Below are positions 37,856 through 46,361 of a stretch of 64,000 nucleotides of DNA, piece by piece. Under the pieces are notes generated by a model. That model made no database searches. It saw only the letters and a list, made by a program, of their open reading frames with translations, and had not been told where the DNA came from. The stretch comes from Stenotrophomonas bentonitica. GTDB lineage: Bacteria; Pseudomonadota; Gammaproteobacteria; Xanthomonadales; Xanthomonadaceae. Numbering within the stretch: the stretch's first letter is position 1; the number at the start of each line of letters is the position of its first letter. A program made the translations under genes and the position numbers. The stretch covers positions 434,001-498,000 of the forward strand of contig NZ_JAAZUH010000001.1 of assembly GCF_013185915.1 (NCBI RefSeq), in the 5' to 3' direction.

Positions 37856-39417
37856 GCGCGCTGCTCCATCGCGCGGTCATATAGATTCAGGTAGTGCGAC
37901 CCTGCCTGTTCCCAGCTGCTCGGGCGCAACATTGCGGCGCGGCGCATTGCGGACAACAGGTTCGGCAGTCGATAGGTCCGGAACGCCCGCTGCACGCAGC
38001 GGCGCAGGGAGTCGGCGTCTGCGGAATCGAACAACAGCCCGGTCACGCCGTCCTCGATCGTGTCGATCAGGCCACCGGTGGCGTGCGCGATCGGCAGGCA
38101 GCCGAACCGCTGCGCGTACATCTGGCTCAGTCCACACGGTTCGAAGCGTGAGGGCATCAGCAGGAAATCGGCGCCGGCGAACATCTTGCGGGCCAAGGCT
38201 TCGTCGAAGCCGGCAAACACGCCTACCGACGACGGGAACCGACGCGACAGGGTCGCCACCTCGGCGGCGATGCGCGGGTCGCCATCGCCGATGATGGCCA
38301 GTTGCCCGCCCGCGGCGGCGATTTGATGCGCCACTGCGCAGCTCAGGTCCAACCCCTTCTGGTGGACCAGCCGCGACACCACCGCGAACAGCGGGCCGTC
38401 GCCATGCGGCAGGCCGAGTGTGCGCTGCACGCGACGCTTGTTCGCCACGCGACCTTCCCAACGGTGCAGGTCGAAGTGTTCGGTCAGGTGAAGGTCGGTA
38501 CGCGGGTCCCAGCTGCTGTCGATGCCATTGACGATGCCACTCAGGCGACCGCTCGCGGCGTGTCCGGACAGCAGCGCATCCAGGCCGCAGCCCTGCTCCG
38601 GACCGGTGATCTGCCGCGCATAGCTGACGCTGACCGTGTTCACCTGGTCGGCGTGGACGATGCCCGCCTGCAGGAACGACAGCCTGCCGTGGAACAGGAT
38701 GCTTTCCGCCTGTTCCGGGGAAACGCCGAGCGAGTCGGCCAGTTCAACCGGGAACAGGCCCTGGTATGCCAGGTTGTGGATGGTCAGCAACGCCGGAACG
38801 TCCGAGCCGTACCACCGCAGGTACGCCGCCGCCAGCGCACACGGCCAGTCGTTCAGATGCAGCAGCTCCGGCTGCCAGTCCAGTCCGGCGCTTCCTCAGG
38901 CGATCACTGCCGCGGCGCGCGACAGGGCGGCGAAACGCACCGCGTTGTCGCTCCAGTCCTGCCCGGCGCCGTCCACGTAGGGGCTGCCGCCACGCTGGTA
39001 CAGCTCCGGGCAGACCAGTACCAGCACCGGCAGGCCATCAGCGAGGGTTGCCTCGCCGATGTCGCAGGCGGGAATACCGGCGCGCGCCGGTACCCTCCCG
39101 ACCAGGCGCATGTCCGGCGCCCGCGCGATCACATCGTCGTAGCCGGGAATCAGCACGCGCACGTCCGAACGGCCGCGCAGCGCTCGCGGCAGCGAGGCGG
39201 CGACATCGCCGAGCCCGCCAGCCTTGATGTAGTCGGCCATCTCAGAAGTGACGAACAGCACGCACCGCGCACGTTCGATGCGGGCCTTGGCAGTCGGGGC
39301 ACCGCCTTCGACCGCGCGCAGCTTCGGCGCGCGGCGAACACGGATGCCACGGTCACCGCTGTCAGCGGCAGGCACGAGCGGAATCGCAGGAACAGCGGAC
39401 AGACGCGGAGGCGACAT
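37852..39417 (-). pseudogene. glgA: Glycogen synthase GlgA interrupted by an in-frame TGA
   Basis: Reads as a full-length GT5 glycogen synthase (521 codons) except for TGA at codon 174 (38896-38898). Before it: the ADP-glucose-binding KAGGLGDV (65-72) and VLIPGYDDV; after it, with no frame change: GLDWQPELLHLNDWP, LLTIHNLAYQGLFP, FAVVSRLVHQKGLD and PSRFEPCGLSQMYAQRFG. A TGG-to-TGA change would explain it. No good restart exists: the first later start-like codon is a TTG near 38790, without the N-terminal domain. Either a nonsense mutation, a readthrough codon or a sequencing error. First gene of the glg/tre operon, so polarity on glgB is possible. Confidence 0.85.
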
Positions 39418-39728
39418 GGGGGCAATCTCAGAGGTGTAACGCGGTGGGGGAACCGCTCATCGGCATTGCGCCGCAAGCTTTCGGGGCTTAAGCCCTGATT
39501 GGAATCTACCTGCGTACCGAATAAACAACGCGTGAATCCGTTGCGACAGCTTCGTGACTTGATGTGATTTCAGCTCCACATTGCGCCGGAAAACGCAGGT
39601 GTGAGCGCATGCGGTGATTCGAATATTCCATGTGCACATCACCTCGCGGCATATGGGACCTCGCGCAGCGCCTGATTCGCGATGGAATCTGAAGGCTTCA
39701 CATAGTGAGCGGAAGTGTCATCGCATTC
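39418..39728. promoter_or_regulatory. 311-base upstream region of the glg/tre operon
   Basis: No gene seen. The region has lower GC than its surroundings, as expected for a promoter. A perfect 12-bp palindrome GGGCTTAAGCCC at 39484-39495, 67 bases before the glgA start, is a candidate operator. I could not assign convincing minus-35/minus-10 boxes. Confidence 0.4.
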
Positions 39729-40529
39729 TCACGACTGCGGCGCGAGCACTTCGATCCAGGTCGGCGCATGGTCGCTCGCCTTTTCCAGCCCGCGCACCCA
39801 GCGGTCCACGCCGGCGTCCTTCAAACCGCCGGACAGCACCGGGTTCAAGAGCAGATGGTCGATGCGCAGTCCGCGGTCGCGCTCGTAGTGTTGCCGGAAG
39901 TAGTCCCAGAACGTGAAGATCTGCGCGTCGCCATGCACCTGGCGCAGGCTGTCGGTCCAGCCCTGCGCCAGCAGGTCGAAGTAGGCCTCGCGTGCCTCCG
40001 GCTGCAGCAGCGCATCGCGCCGCCAGGATTTCGGATCATAGATGTCGGCGTCGGTGGGTACCACGTTGAAGTCGCCGATCAGGGCGACCGGGTGCGGCAA
40101 CCCCACCAGCCCGGCGGCGTGCTTGTGCAGCCGCTGCATCCACTTGAGCTTGTAGTCGAACTTCGGTCCCGGCTGCGGGTTGCCGTTGGGCAGGTATAGG
40201 CCGCCCACCAGCACGCCGTGCGCGGCCGCCTCCAGGTAGCGGCTCTGGTCGTCGCTGCGGTCGCCCGGCAGGCCGCGCCGGCTTTCGATGGGGTCCTGCC
40301 CACGGGCCAGCAGCGCGACACCGTTCCAGGAGCGCTGGCCGTGCCAGATGCAGCCGTAGCCCGCGTCACGGATCTCCTGCTCCGGGAAGCTGTCCTGCGC
40401 GGCCTTGAGCTCCTGCAGTGCCACGATGTGGGGCTTCTCGCGTTCCAGCCAGGCCAGCAGATGCGGCAGCCGCGACTTGATGCCGTTGACATTGAACGTG
40501 GCGATCTTCAGTCGCTTACGGCGGCCCAT
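39729..40529 (-). CDS. xthA: Exodeoxyribonuclease III
   Basis: 266 residues from ATG 40529 (GGAG 8 nt upstream); E. coli XthA has 268. EEP-fold motifs: KIATFNVNGIKSRLPHLLAW (metal-binding Asn), QELKAAQDSFP (metal-binding Glu), GLYLPNGNP, LIGDFNVVPTDADIYDP (catalytic Asp and Asn), RIDHLLL, and SDHAPTW (catalytic Asp-His). Cuts DNA at abasic sites and degrades 3' ends in base-excision repair. Single gene, minus strand, in the opposite direction to the lipoprotein gene at 40683. Confidence 0.95.
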   Translation of the reverse strand: MGRRKRLKIATFNVNGIKSRLPHLLAWLEREKPHIVALQELKAAQDSFPEQEIRDAGYGCIWHGQRSWNGVALLARGQDPIESRRGLPGDRSDDQSRYLEAAAHGVLVGGLYLPNGNPQPGPKFDYKLKWMQRLHKHAAGLVGLPHPVALIGDFNVVPTDADIYDPKSWRRDALLQPEAREAYFDLLAQGWTDSLRQVHGDAQIFTFWDYFRQHYERDRGLRIDHLLLNPVLSGGLKDAGVDRWVRGLEKASDHAPTWIEVLAPQS

Positions 40530-40682
40530 GGCGTGCTCCTTCTGCATGGCATGAGTATCCGCCGGCCGTCGAACGTGCGCGTCAACGTCCAGCTCACGCG
40601 GACGTGCCTCCAACGTCGATGTTCACCCTCTGCAACGCAGTCAGGCGCATGCTGACCGCGTCCGCCCTCCATGGAGCTCCGC

Positions 40683-41354
40683 ATGCACACCTCCCTGCGC
40701 ACCTCGTTGATGCTTGCCCTGCTGGCCAGTCCCCTGGTCGGGTGCGGTCGCAGCCCGGAGCCTGCGCCTATCGCGCCGCCGAGCGGCGCTGATCCGGGTG
40801 CTGCCAAGGCCGCCGCGGTCACGGAGCAGAAAGCTGCAACCGTGGCGCCTGTGTTCGCGGAAGACGCGCCGGGCACCGCGCTGGACGCGGTTCCGGGCAT
40901 GCAGGTGCGCCGGGACTTCACCCGCAGCTACCTGGCGCTGGACAGCTGGAAACTGTTCGCGGAACCCGACAGCAAAGGCACGCCGCTGGCGGCGTTGGTG
41001 CTGGAGGGGTCCAACGAGGTCACCGCCGCCGAGTTGCGGTTGGGGCGCAGTGACGATGCCGATGCGGTGAAGCGATGCCTGGACCTGCCGGCCGAAGCGA
41101 CCGGGAAGGCTGACACGGTGCAGATCGACGGCGTGCCGTTTACCCACTTCAGCGTCGGCGATGCGGCGATGAGCCATTACGTGTCAGCGGAAAGCTACCG
41201 CGCCGTGCAGGACGGGCGCTGTTATGCGATTGACCTGGTGGTGGCCGGGACGCGCCCGGAAGTGTATGACCCGCCGAAGGTGCCGCCTTTCAGCAATGAT
41301 GAGGCCAAGGAAAAGTTGGCGGCGGCGTTGAAAGCCGTTCGGTGGGTTCGCTGA
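40683..41354 (+). CDS. Predicted lipoprotein of unknown function
   Basis: 223 residues from ATG 40683, chosen because GGAG lies 6 nt upstream inside a longer open frame starting at 40671. Lipoprotein signal: hydrophobic LMLALLASPLVGC with the lipobox Cys near residue 21, followed by a Pro/Ala-rich linker to about residue 60 and a globular alpha/beta domain. Two further cysteines (RCLDLP and GRCYAID) could form a disulphide in the periplasm. Family not recognised. Its stop TGA touches a REP hairpin. Confidence 0.72.
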   Translation: MHTSLRTSLMLALLASPLVGCGRSPEPAPIAPPSGADPGAAKAAAVTEQKAATVAPVFAEDAPGTALDAVPGMQVRRDFTRSYLALDSWKLFAEPDSKGTPLAALVLEGSNEVTAAELRLGRSDDADAVKRCLDLPAEATGKADTVQIDGVPFTHFSVGDAAMSHYVSAESYRAVQDGRCYAIDLVVAGTRPEVYDPPKVPPFSNDEAKEKLAAALKAVRWVR

Positions 41355-41422
41355 GCCACGCAGGGCGTGGCTCTACCCATTGATCGCGAACGTTCCCCGG
41401 TAGAGCCACGCCCTGCGTGGCT
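41354..41422. repeat. Inverted pair of GTAG-type REPs
   Basis: Minus-strand REP 41376-41354 and plus-strand REP 41400-41422 share the stem AGCCACGC / GCGTGGCT with 3-nt loop, their GTAG heads facing each other across 23 bases. They lie between the lipoprotein gene and the convergent sugar dehydrogenase gene, and probably end both transcripts. Confidence 0.82.
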
Positions 41423-41469
41423 GCCCCAACGCGCCTGCGACAATTGCCGCAGGCGCGATTTCCTCCCGC

Positions 41470-42837
41470 TTACTGTGCAGGAGGCGCCGCGGGCGCAGGC
41501 GTAACCGGCGCAGGAGCAGCCGCTGCAGGCGCCACCGTCCCCGCCGCAGGCGTAATCCGCCAGATCGTATTGGCCAGATCATCGGCCACGATCACCGCGC
41601 CACGCGGATCCACGGTCACACCCACCGGCCGGCCACGAGTCTTGCCATCTTCCCCCCGGAACCCGGTGGCGAAATCAATCGCATCGCCCGCCGGCTTACC
41701 ATCCCGGAACGGCACGAACACCACCTTGTAGCCCACCGGCGGATTGCGGTTCCAGCTGCCATGCTGGCCCACGAACACGCCGTCGGTGAAGTTGCCGCCC
41801 ACCGCAGGGTTGGAGAACGCAACGCCCAGCGCGGCCACGTGCGAGCCCAGTGCGTAGTCCGGCGCGATCGCCGAGGCGACCTTTTCCGGGTTCTGCGGCA
41901 TCACGCGCGTGTCCACATGGTTGCCCCAGTAGCTGTACGGCCAGCCATAGAAGCCACCCTCACGCACCGAGGTCAGGTAATCCGGCACCAGGTTCGGGCC
42001 GATCTCATCGCGCTCGTTCACCACCGCGAACAACGTGCCGGTACCCGGCTGCACCGCCAGCGCGGTGGGATTGCGGATACCCGTGGCGAACGGGCGGTGC
42101 GCGCCGGTCTGCGCGTCGATCTCCCAGACCTGCGCGCGGTCGAGCTCCACTGCCATGCCGCGTTCGGTGATGTTGCTGTTCGAACCGATACCCACGTAGA
42201 GCTTGGTGCCGTCTTCGCTGGCCGCCAGCGACTTGGTCCAGTGGTGGTTGATCGCCGACGGCAGGTCGGTGACCTTCACCGGCGCGCCGCTCGCCTTGGT
42301 CTGGCCTTCGGTGTAGTCGAAACGCACCAGCGCGTCCTGGTTGGCCACGTAGATGGCATTCCCGATCATCGCCAGGCCATACGGCGCGTTGAGCTTGTCC
42401 GCGAACACCGTCTTCAGCTCATACACACCGTCACCGTCGGCATCACGCAGCAGGGTCAGGCGGTTGCCACTCTTCACCTGGGTGTTGCCCTTGGCCTTGA
42501 TCTTGCCGGCAATCACGTCTTTGGGTTTCAGGTTCGGCGCACTGCCGCCGCGCCCTTCGGCCACCAGGATGTCGCCGTTGGGCAGCACCAGGGTCTGGCG
42601 CGGAATCGCCAGGTCTGTGGCGATCGCCGAGACCTTGAAGCCGGCCGGCACGGTCGGCACGCTGTCGCCCCACGGGGTCGGCTTTGCGATGGTCATGTCA
42701 GGCATCACCGCGCGGTGCGGCTTGGGCAGTTCCGGATTGCCACCGAGCTGCTGCAGCTCCGGCGCTTTACCGCTGCAGGCGGCCAGCGCCACCGCAAGTG
42801 CGGAGACGGCGAGGATCTTCGTGGACGCGCGGCTCAC
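41470..42837 (-). CDS. PQQ-type soluble sugar (sorbosone) dehydrogenase, lipoprotein
   Basis: 455 residues from GTG 42837, in GTGA overlap with the upstream DUF2231 gene and with GGGAGG before it. Lipoprotein signal with VALAACSG. Beta-propeller of the sGDH/sorbosone dehydrogenase family: GDILVAEGRGGS, LRDADGDGVYE, NAPYGLAMIGNAIYVAN, SNITERG, TGIRNPTALAVQP, VREGGFYGWPYSYWGNHVD and GQHGSWNR. The C-terminal tail is Ala/Pro repeats. Probably a periplasmic, membrane-anchored quinoprotein oxidising a sugar. The DUF2231 membrane partner is likely linked to electron transfer, which is inference. Confidence 0.88.
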   Translation of the reverse strand: MSRASTKILAVSALAVALAACSGKAPELQQLGGNPELPKPHRAVMPDMTIAKPTPWGDSVPTVPAGFKVSAIATDLAIPRQTLVLPNGDILVAEGRGGSAPNLKPKDVIAGKIKAKGNTQVKSGNRLTLLRDADGDGVYELKTVFADKLNAPYGLAMIGNAIYVANQDALVRFDYTEGQTKASGAPVKVTDLPSAINHHWTKSLAASEDGTKLYVGIGSNSNITERGMAVELDRAQVWEIDAQTGAHRPFATGIRNPTALAVQPGTGTLFAVVNERDEIGPNLVPDYLTSVREGGFYGWPYSYWGNHVDTRVMPQNPEKVASAIAPDYALGSHVAALGVAFSNPAVGGNFTDGVFVGQHGSWNRNPPVGYKVVFVPFRDGKPAGDAIDFATGFRGEDGKTRGRPVGVTVDPRGAVIVADDLANTIWRITPAAGTVAPAAAAPAPVTPAPAAPPAQ

Positions 42838-43256
42838 AGGGCACCTCCCACGCGCACGCGGACGCTGGCAAAGCCGAGCCAGGTCGCGACAAGCGCGAGC
42901 AAGGTGACGATCACCGACCACACCAGCGCGCCGGGCATGATCGCCCACGCATCGCGCGCATGGTGCAGCGAATTGAGGAAACCGACGATCCAGGTCGCCG
43001 CGAGCACGATCACGTAGAAGCCATTGCGGCTGCCGCGCAGACGCCCGAACAGGCCAAGCAACAACGCCAGGGTGGTCATCACCATGGCCCCCACCAGCAG
43101 CCAGGACGCGAAGTTGCTCCACTGGATTTCATAGGTGTTCCAGTACGCATAGTCCGCGAGCGATGCGCCGAGGAACAGCGGCAGCACGCCCCCGAGCACG
43201 GCGGCATGGAACGGATGGATGACCCAGTGGCGGGTCACGACGGCAGTTGAGGCCAC
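42834..43256 (-). CDS. DUF2231 membrane protein
   Basis: 140 residues, start GTG 43256 with AGGAG seven bases upstream. Four predicted membrane helices (about 14-36, 48-68, 80-98 and 108-130) and conserved His residues in RHWVIHPFHAAVL and SLHHARDAW, as in DUF2231 proteins that are thought to be quinone or haem-linked. Overlaps the PQQ dehydrogenase gene, so the two are co-expressed and may form a small respiratory pair. Confidence 0.85.
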   Translation of the reverse strand: MASTAVVTRHWVIHPFHAAVLGGVLPLFLGASLADYAYWNTYEIQWSNFASWLLVGAMVMTTLALLLGLFGRLRGSRNGFYVIVLAATWIVGFLNSLHHARDAWAIMPGALVWSVIVTLLALVATWLGFASVRVRVGGAL

Positions 43257-43491
43257 GATTTGTCTCCTGGAGTGGGGCGAACGCCTGTCATCGTGCCAGC
43301 CACGGCGTGACGGCTTGATGGATGCAGGACGCCAGATCCGGCACAGCCACGCAATGTCCTGAATGCGACGATGACCGTCCGTATCGCGCGAGACGGCCGC
43401 CAGCGCCGGGCTTACGCTTTGCCGCTACCCTTCCCCCACGGGTCCGGGTCGGTGCCGCCGACCGGGATCGCTGCTGCTGTTGATTGCCCCC

Positions 43492-44724
43492 ATGCGCCCA
43501 GAAACTCCGCCGTCTGCTTCCCCTGTTGCCCCGGTAGTACCCGCCGTCACCGAGCCTGCCCAGCAGGGCTTTGCAATCCGCATCGTCGGTGCCGCTGCGT
43601 TCGCGCACCTGCTCAACGACATGATCCAGGCGGTGTTGCCCGCCGTGTACCCGATGTTCAAGAGCCAGTTCCAGCTGAGCTTCGGCCAGATCGGCACCAT
43701 CGCGCTGGTCTACCAGTTCACCGCCTCGCTGCTGCAGCCGTGGGTGGGCATGTACACCGACAAGCGACCGATGCCCTACCTGCTGCCCTCGGGCATGGTC
43801 GCCACCTTCGTCGGCATCGGCATGATGGCCATGGCCAACAGTTACGAAATGCTGCTGCTGGCGGCCGCCGTGGTCGGCGTGGGCTCCGCTACTTTCCACC
43901 CGGAAGCATCGCGCGTTGCACGCATGGCCTCGGGCGGTCGCTTCGGTACCGCGCAGTCCACGTTCCAGGTCGGCGGCAACACCGGCTCGGCGATCGGCCC
44001 GCTGCTTGCCGCTGCGGTCGTGATCCCGCATGGCCAGCGCGCCATCGGCTGGTTCCTGCTGATCGCTGCGGTAGCGATCTTCGTGCTGTTCCGCCTCACC
44101 GGTTGGACCGTGCGTCACGGCCAGGCCAAGATGAACAGCCTGGCGCGCTCGCATGGCATCGGCCTGAGCCGCGGCAAGGTCGTGCAGGCCATCGCGGTAG
44201 TCGCGGTGCTGATGTTCGCCAAGTTCGTCTACATCGCTTCGATCACCAACTACTTCACCTTCTACCTGATCGAACGCTTCCACCTGAGCGTGCAGCAGAG
44301 CCAGATGTATCTCTTCATCTTCCTGGCTTCCATCGCACTCGGCACCTTCATGGGTGGCCCGGTGGGCGACCGGATCGGCCGCAAGGCGGTGATCTGGATT
44401 TCGTTCCTGGGCGTGGCCCCGTTCGCACTCGCCCTGCCCTACGCCAACCTGATGGGCACCGCCATTCTTGCCGTGGCCGTGGGCCTGGTGATGTCCTCGG
44501 CATTCGCCGCACTGGTGGTGTACGCGCAGGAAGCCGTCCCCGGTCGCGTCGGCATGGTCTCCGGCCTGATGTTCGGCCTGATGTTTGGCATCGGCGGCAT
44601 CGGCGCGGCGGGCCTCGGCAAGCTCGCCGACATCCACGGCATCGTGTGGGTCTACCACCTCACCTCGTTCCTGCCGCTGCTTGGATTGGCGACCGCGTTC
44701 CTGCCGAAGACGTCGATGAAGTGA
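43492..44724 (+). CDS. fsr: MFS exporter, fosmidomycin resistance (Fsr) type
   Basis: 410 residues from ATG 43492; a TTG at 43480 would add four residues. Twelve helices expected. Family-specific stretches: FAHLLNDMIQAVLPAVYPMFKSQFQLSFGQIG, YTDKRPMPYLLPSGM, GVGSATFHPEASRVARMASGGRFG and QVGGNTGSAIGPLL match Fsr-type drug exporters. It should expel fosmidomycin-like or other small compounds across the inner membrane. Convergent with an AraC regulator 10 bases downstream. Confidence 0.87.
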   Translation: MRPETPPSASPVAPVVPAVTEPAQQGFAIRIVGAAAFAHLLNDMIQAVLPAVYPMFKSQFQLSFGQIGTIALVYQFTASLLQPWVGMYTDKRPMPYLLPSGMVATFVGIGMMAMANSYEMLLLAAAVVGVGSATFHPEASRVARMASGGRFGTAQSTFQVGGNTGSAIGPLLAAAVVIPHGQRAIGWFLLIAAVAIFVLFRLTGWTVRHGQAKMNSLARSHGIGLSRGKVVQAIAVVAVLMFAKFVYIASITNYFTFYLIERFHLSVQQSQMYLFIFLASIALGTFMGGPVGDRIGRKAVIWISFLGVAPFALALPYANLMGTAILAVAVGLVMSSAFAALVVYAQEAVPGRVGMVSGLMFGLMFGIGGIGAAGLGKLADIHGIVWVYHLTSFLPLLGLATAFLPKTSMK

Positions 44725-44734
44725 TCCGCCCGGG

Positions 44735-45532
44735 TTACTGGAAGAACTGGCTCGGCAACTGACCGAAGCGCTTCTTGAACATCGCGGTAAACGCGCTTGG
44801 ACTGGCGTAGCCCTGTGACAGGGCTACGTCGATGACCTTTTCGCCATGCGCGAGCCGCTCCAGTGCACGCACCAGGCGGATCTGCTGGCGCCATTGGCCG
44901 AAGGTCATGTCCAGTTCGCGGGCGCACAGGCGCTGGATGGTCTTGGCGTCCACGCCCAGGCGCTGCGCCCAGTCCTGCAACGTTGAAGCGTCGTCGGGTG
45001 TGCTGTCCCAGTAGTGTGCGATCTCCTGCAGGCGCGGGTCGGCCGGTTCCGGCACGTGCAGCGGCAGCACCGGCAGCGTCTGCAGTTCGTCCACGATCAG
45101 CTGCATCAGGTGGCCGTCACGGGAGTCCGTTGTGTAGGGCTGCTGCACGTTTGCCGCCGCTGCGATCAGCTCAGCGAGCAACGGAGTGATCGACACCGTA
45201 GCTGCCGTGGTCGGCGCATCGGGCATCACCTCCGGCTGGATGTACAAACTGCGCATGCGCACGGCCCCGATGCAGCTGACCTTGTGGCCGATGCCCGCCG
45301 GCATCCAGATCGCGCGCGTGCTCGGCACCACCCAGCGCCCGCTGCCGGCCTGCACCACCAGCACGCCGGAGGCGGCGTAGACCAGCTGGTGACGGTCGGG
45401 ATGGTGGTGCAAGGCGATCACCGTGCCTGCCACGTAATCGCGCGCCCGGCATAGCACCGCCGACTCGGGTCCCAACGGCAGGCGCTGGCCTGCGCTGTCT
45501 GCAGGCGGAATGTCTTTTTTACGACGCGGCAT
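44735..45532 (-). CDS. AraC-family transcriptional regulator
   Basis: 265 residues from ATG 45532; the frame extends eight codons further to 45556. N-terminal cupin sensing domain (HHHPDRHQLVYAASGVLVVQ) and C-terminal double helix-turn-helix (STLQDWAQRLGVDAKTIQRL, then VIDVALSQGYASPSAFTAMFKKRFG). The NimR/YeaM-like architecture and its position beside the Fsr-type exporter suggest it may control that pump, although the genes are convergent. Confidence 0.9.
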   Translation of the reverse strand: MPRRKKDIPPADSAGQRLPLGPESAVLCRARDYVAGTVIALHHHPDRHQLVYAASGVLVVQAGSGRWVVPSTRAIWMPAGIGHKVSCIGAVRMRSLYIQPEVMPDAPTTAATVSITPLLAELIAAAANVQQPYTTDSRDGHLMQLIVDELQTLPVLPLHVPEPADPRLQEIAHYWDSTPDDASTLQDWAQRLGVDAKTIQRLCARELDMTFGQWRQQIRLVRALERLAHGEKVIDVALSQGYASPSAFTAMFKKRFGQLPSQFFQ

Positions 45533-45626
45533 GGGCAGGTATCGCGAAACAACCACGCCCCGACTCTAGCGCCGACCCCGCTCCGGCTCAACCATGCGCT
45601 CACGCCGCGCCGCCTAGGCTGGGCAT

Positions 45627-46355
45627 ATGCGTCGCTTCGCCCAGGCCATTGCCGAACCCGAGTCCGTCCCCGAAGGCCTGCCGCGCGAGCTGGCCGACGC
45701 GCTTGCGGCTGCGCCGGACCACTAAAACATCGGCAAGGGCTCGCCTGCGTCGGTGCTGGCACGCGACGGCGACGGTGTGCTGCATGTGGCGGAGATGGTC
45801 TGGGGCCTGGTGCCGCGCTGGTCGAAGACACCCAGCACGACCTACACCACGGTTACTGCCCGCCTGGACCGCGCGCCCCGCAGCCGGATCTTCGCCAAGG
45901 CGTGGGCCGAACGCCCGTGCGTGGTGCCCTTGACCGGTTACTACAAACTCGACCGCAGCCGCCGTCCCCCGTGGCCGCGGTTCGTGCAGCGGCGCGACGG
46001 GCTCGCCCTGCTCGCGGCCGGCCTATGGGAACACTGGGAAGACGGCGACGGCCAGCAGCTGGACAGCTTTACCGTGCTGACTGCACCCAACCGCGCCATT
46101 CCCGCGCCGCTCACACCGGATGGGCCGGTGTTTCTTTCCGCCGCACAGGCCATGGACTGGTTGTCCGGCGCGATCACTACTCCTGCAGGCCTGCACGAGC
46201 GCTCCCCGGCACTGGAGGCGTACCCGGTCAGCCGCGCCTTCCGCGACCTGAAACGCGACGACTACACCCTGCTGGAACCGGTCGACCCGGACCTGGAAAC
46301 GACATCGCCGCCCCCGGAAGACGGGGACGGCGATGGGTGGGACGAAGACAGCTGA
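45627..46355 (+). pseudogene. Degenerate SRAP (YedK/HMCES-like) protein with in-frame TAA
   Basis: From ATG 45627 the frame reads MRRFAQAIAEPESV and meets TAA at codon 33 (45723-45725), then continues without shift as NIGKGSPASVLARDG to 46355 (242 codons in all). The TAA stands where SRAP proteins have a conserved Tyr (YN-I). SRAP signatures remain (WGLVPRWSK, RRCxVP-like RPCVVPLTGYYKL, SFTVLTAPN). The active-site residues do not: Cys2 is Arg, the NARAE Asn is Thr (TARLD), the GFYEW Glu is Lys (GYYKL), and the HxRMP His is absent. A downstream GTG at 45753 could start a shortened product. It may be a dead paralogue or a repurposed one. Confidence 0.75.
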
Positions 46356-46361
46356 AGGACG

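Noticed and set aside
38896..38898. TGA in glgA read as selenocysteine
   Set aside because: GlgA has no selenocysteine at this place, no SECIS-like hairpin was recognised downstream, and a simple nonsense change explains it.
44806..44827. GTAG...CTAC palindrome that looks like a REP in the AraC gene
   Set aside because: It encodes ALSQGY, a normally conserved part of AraC helix-turn-helix domains, so the palindrome is most simply coincidental.
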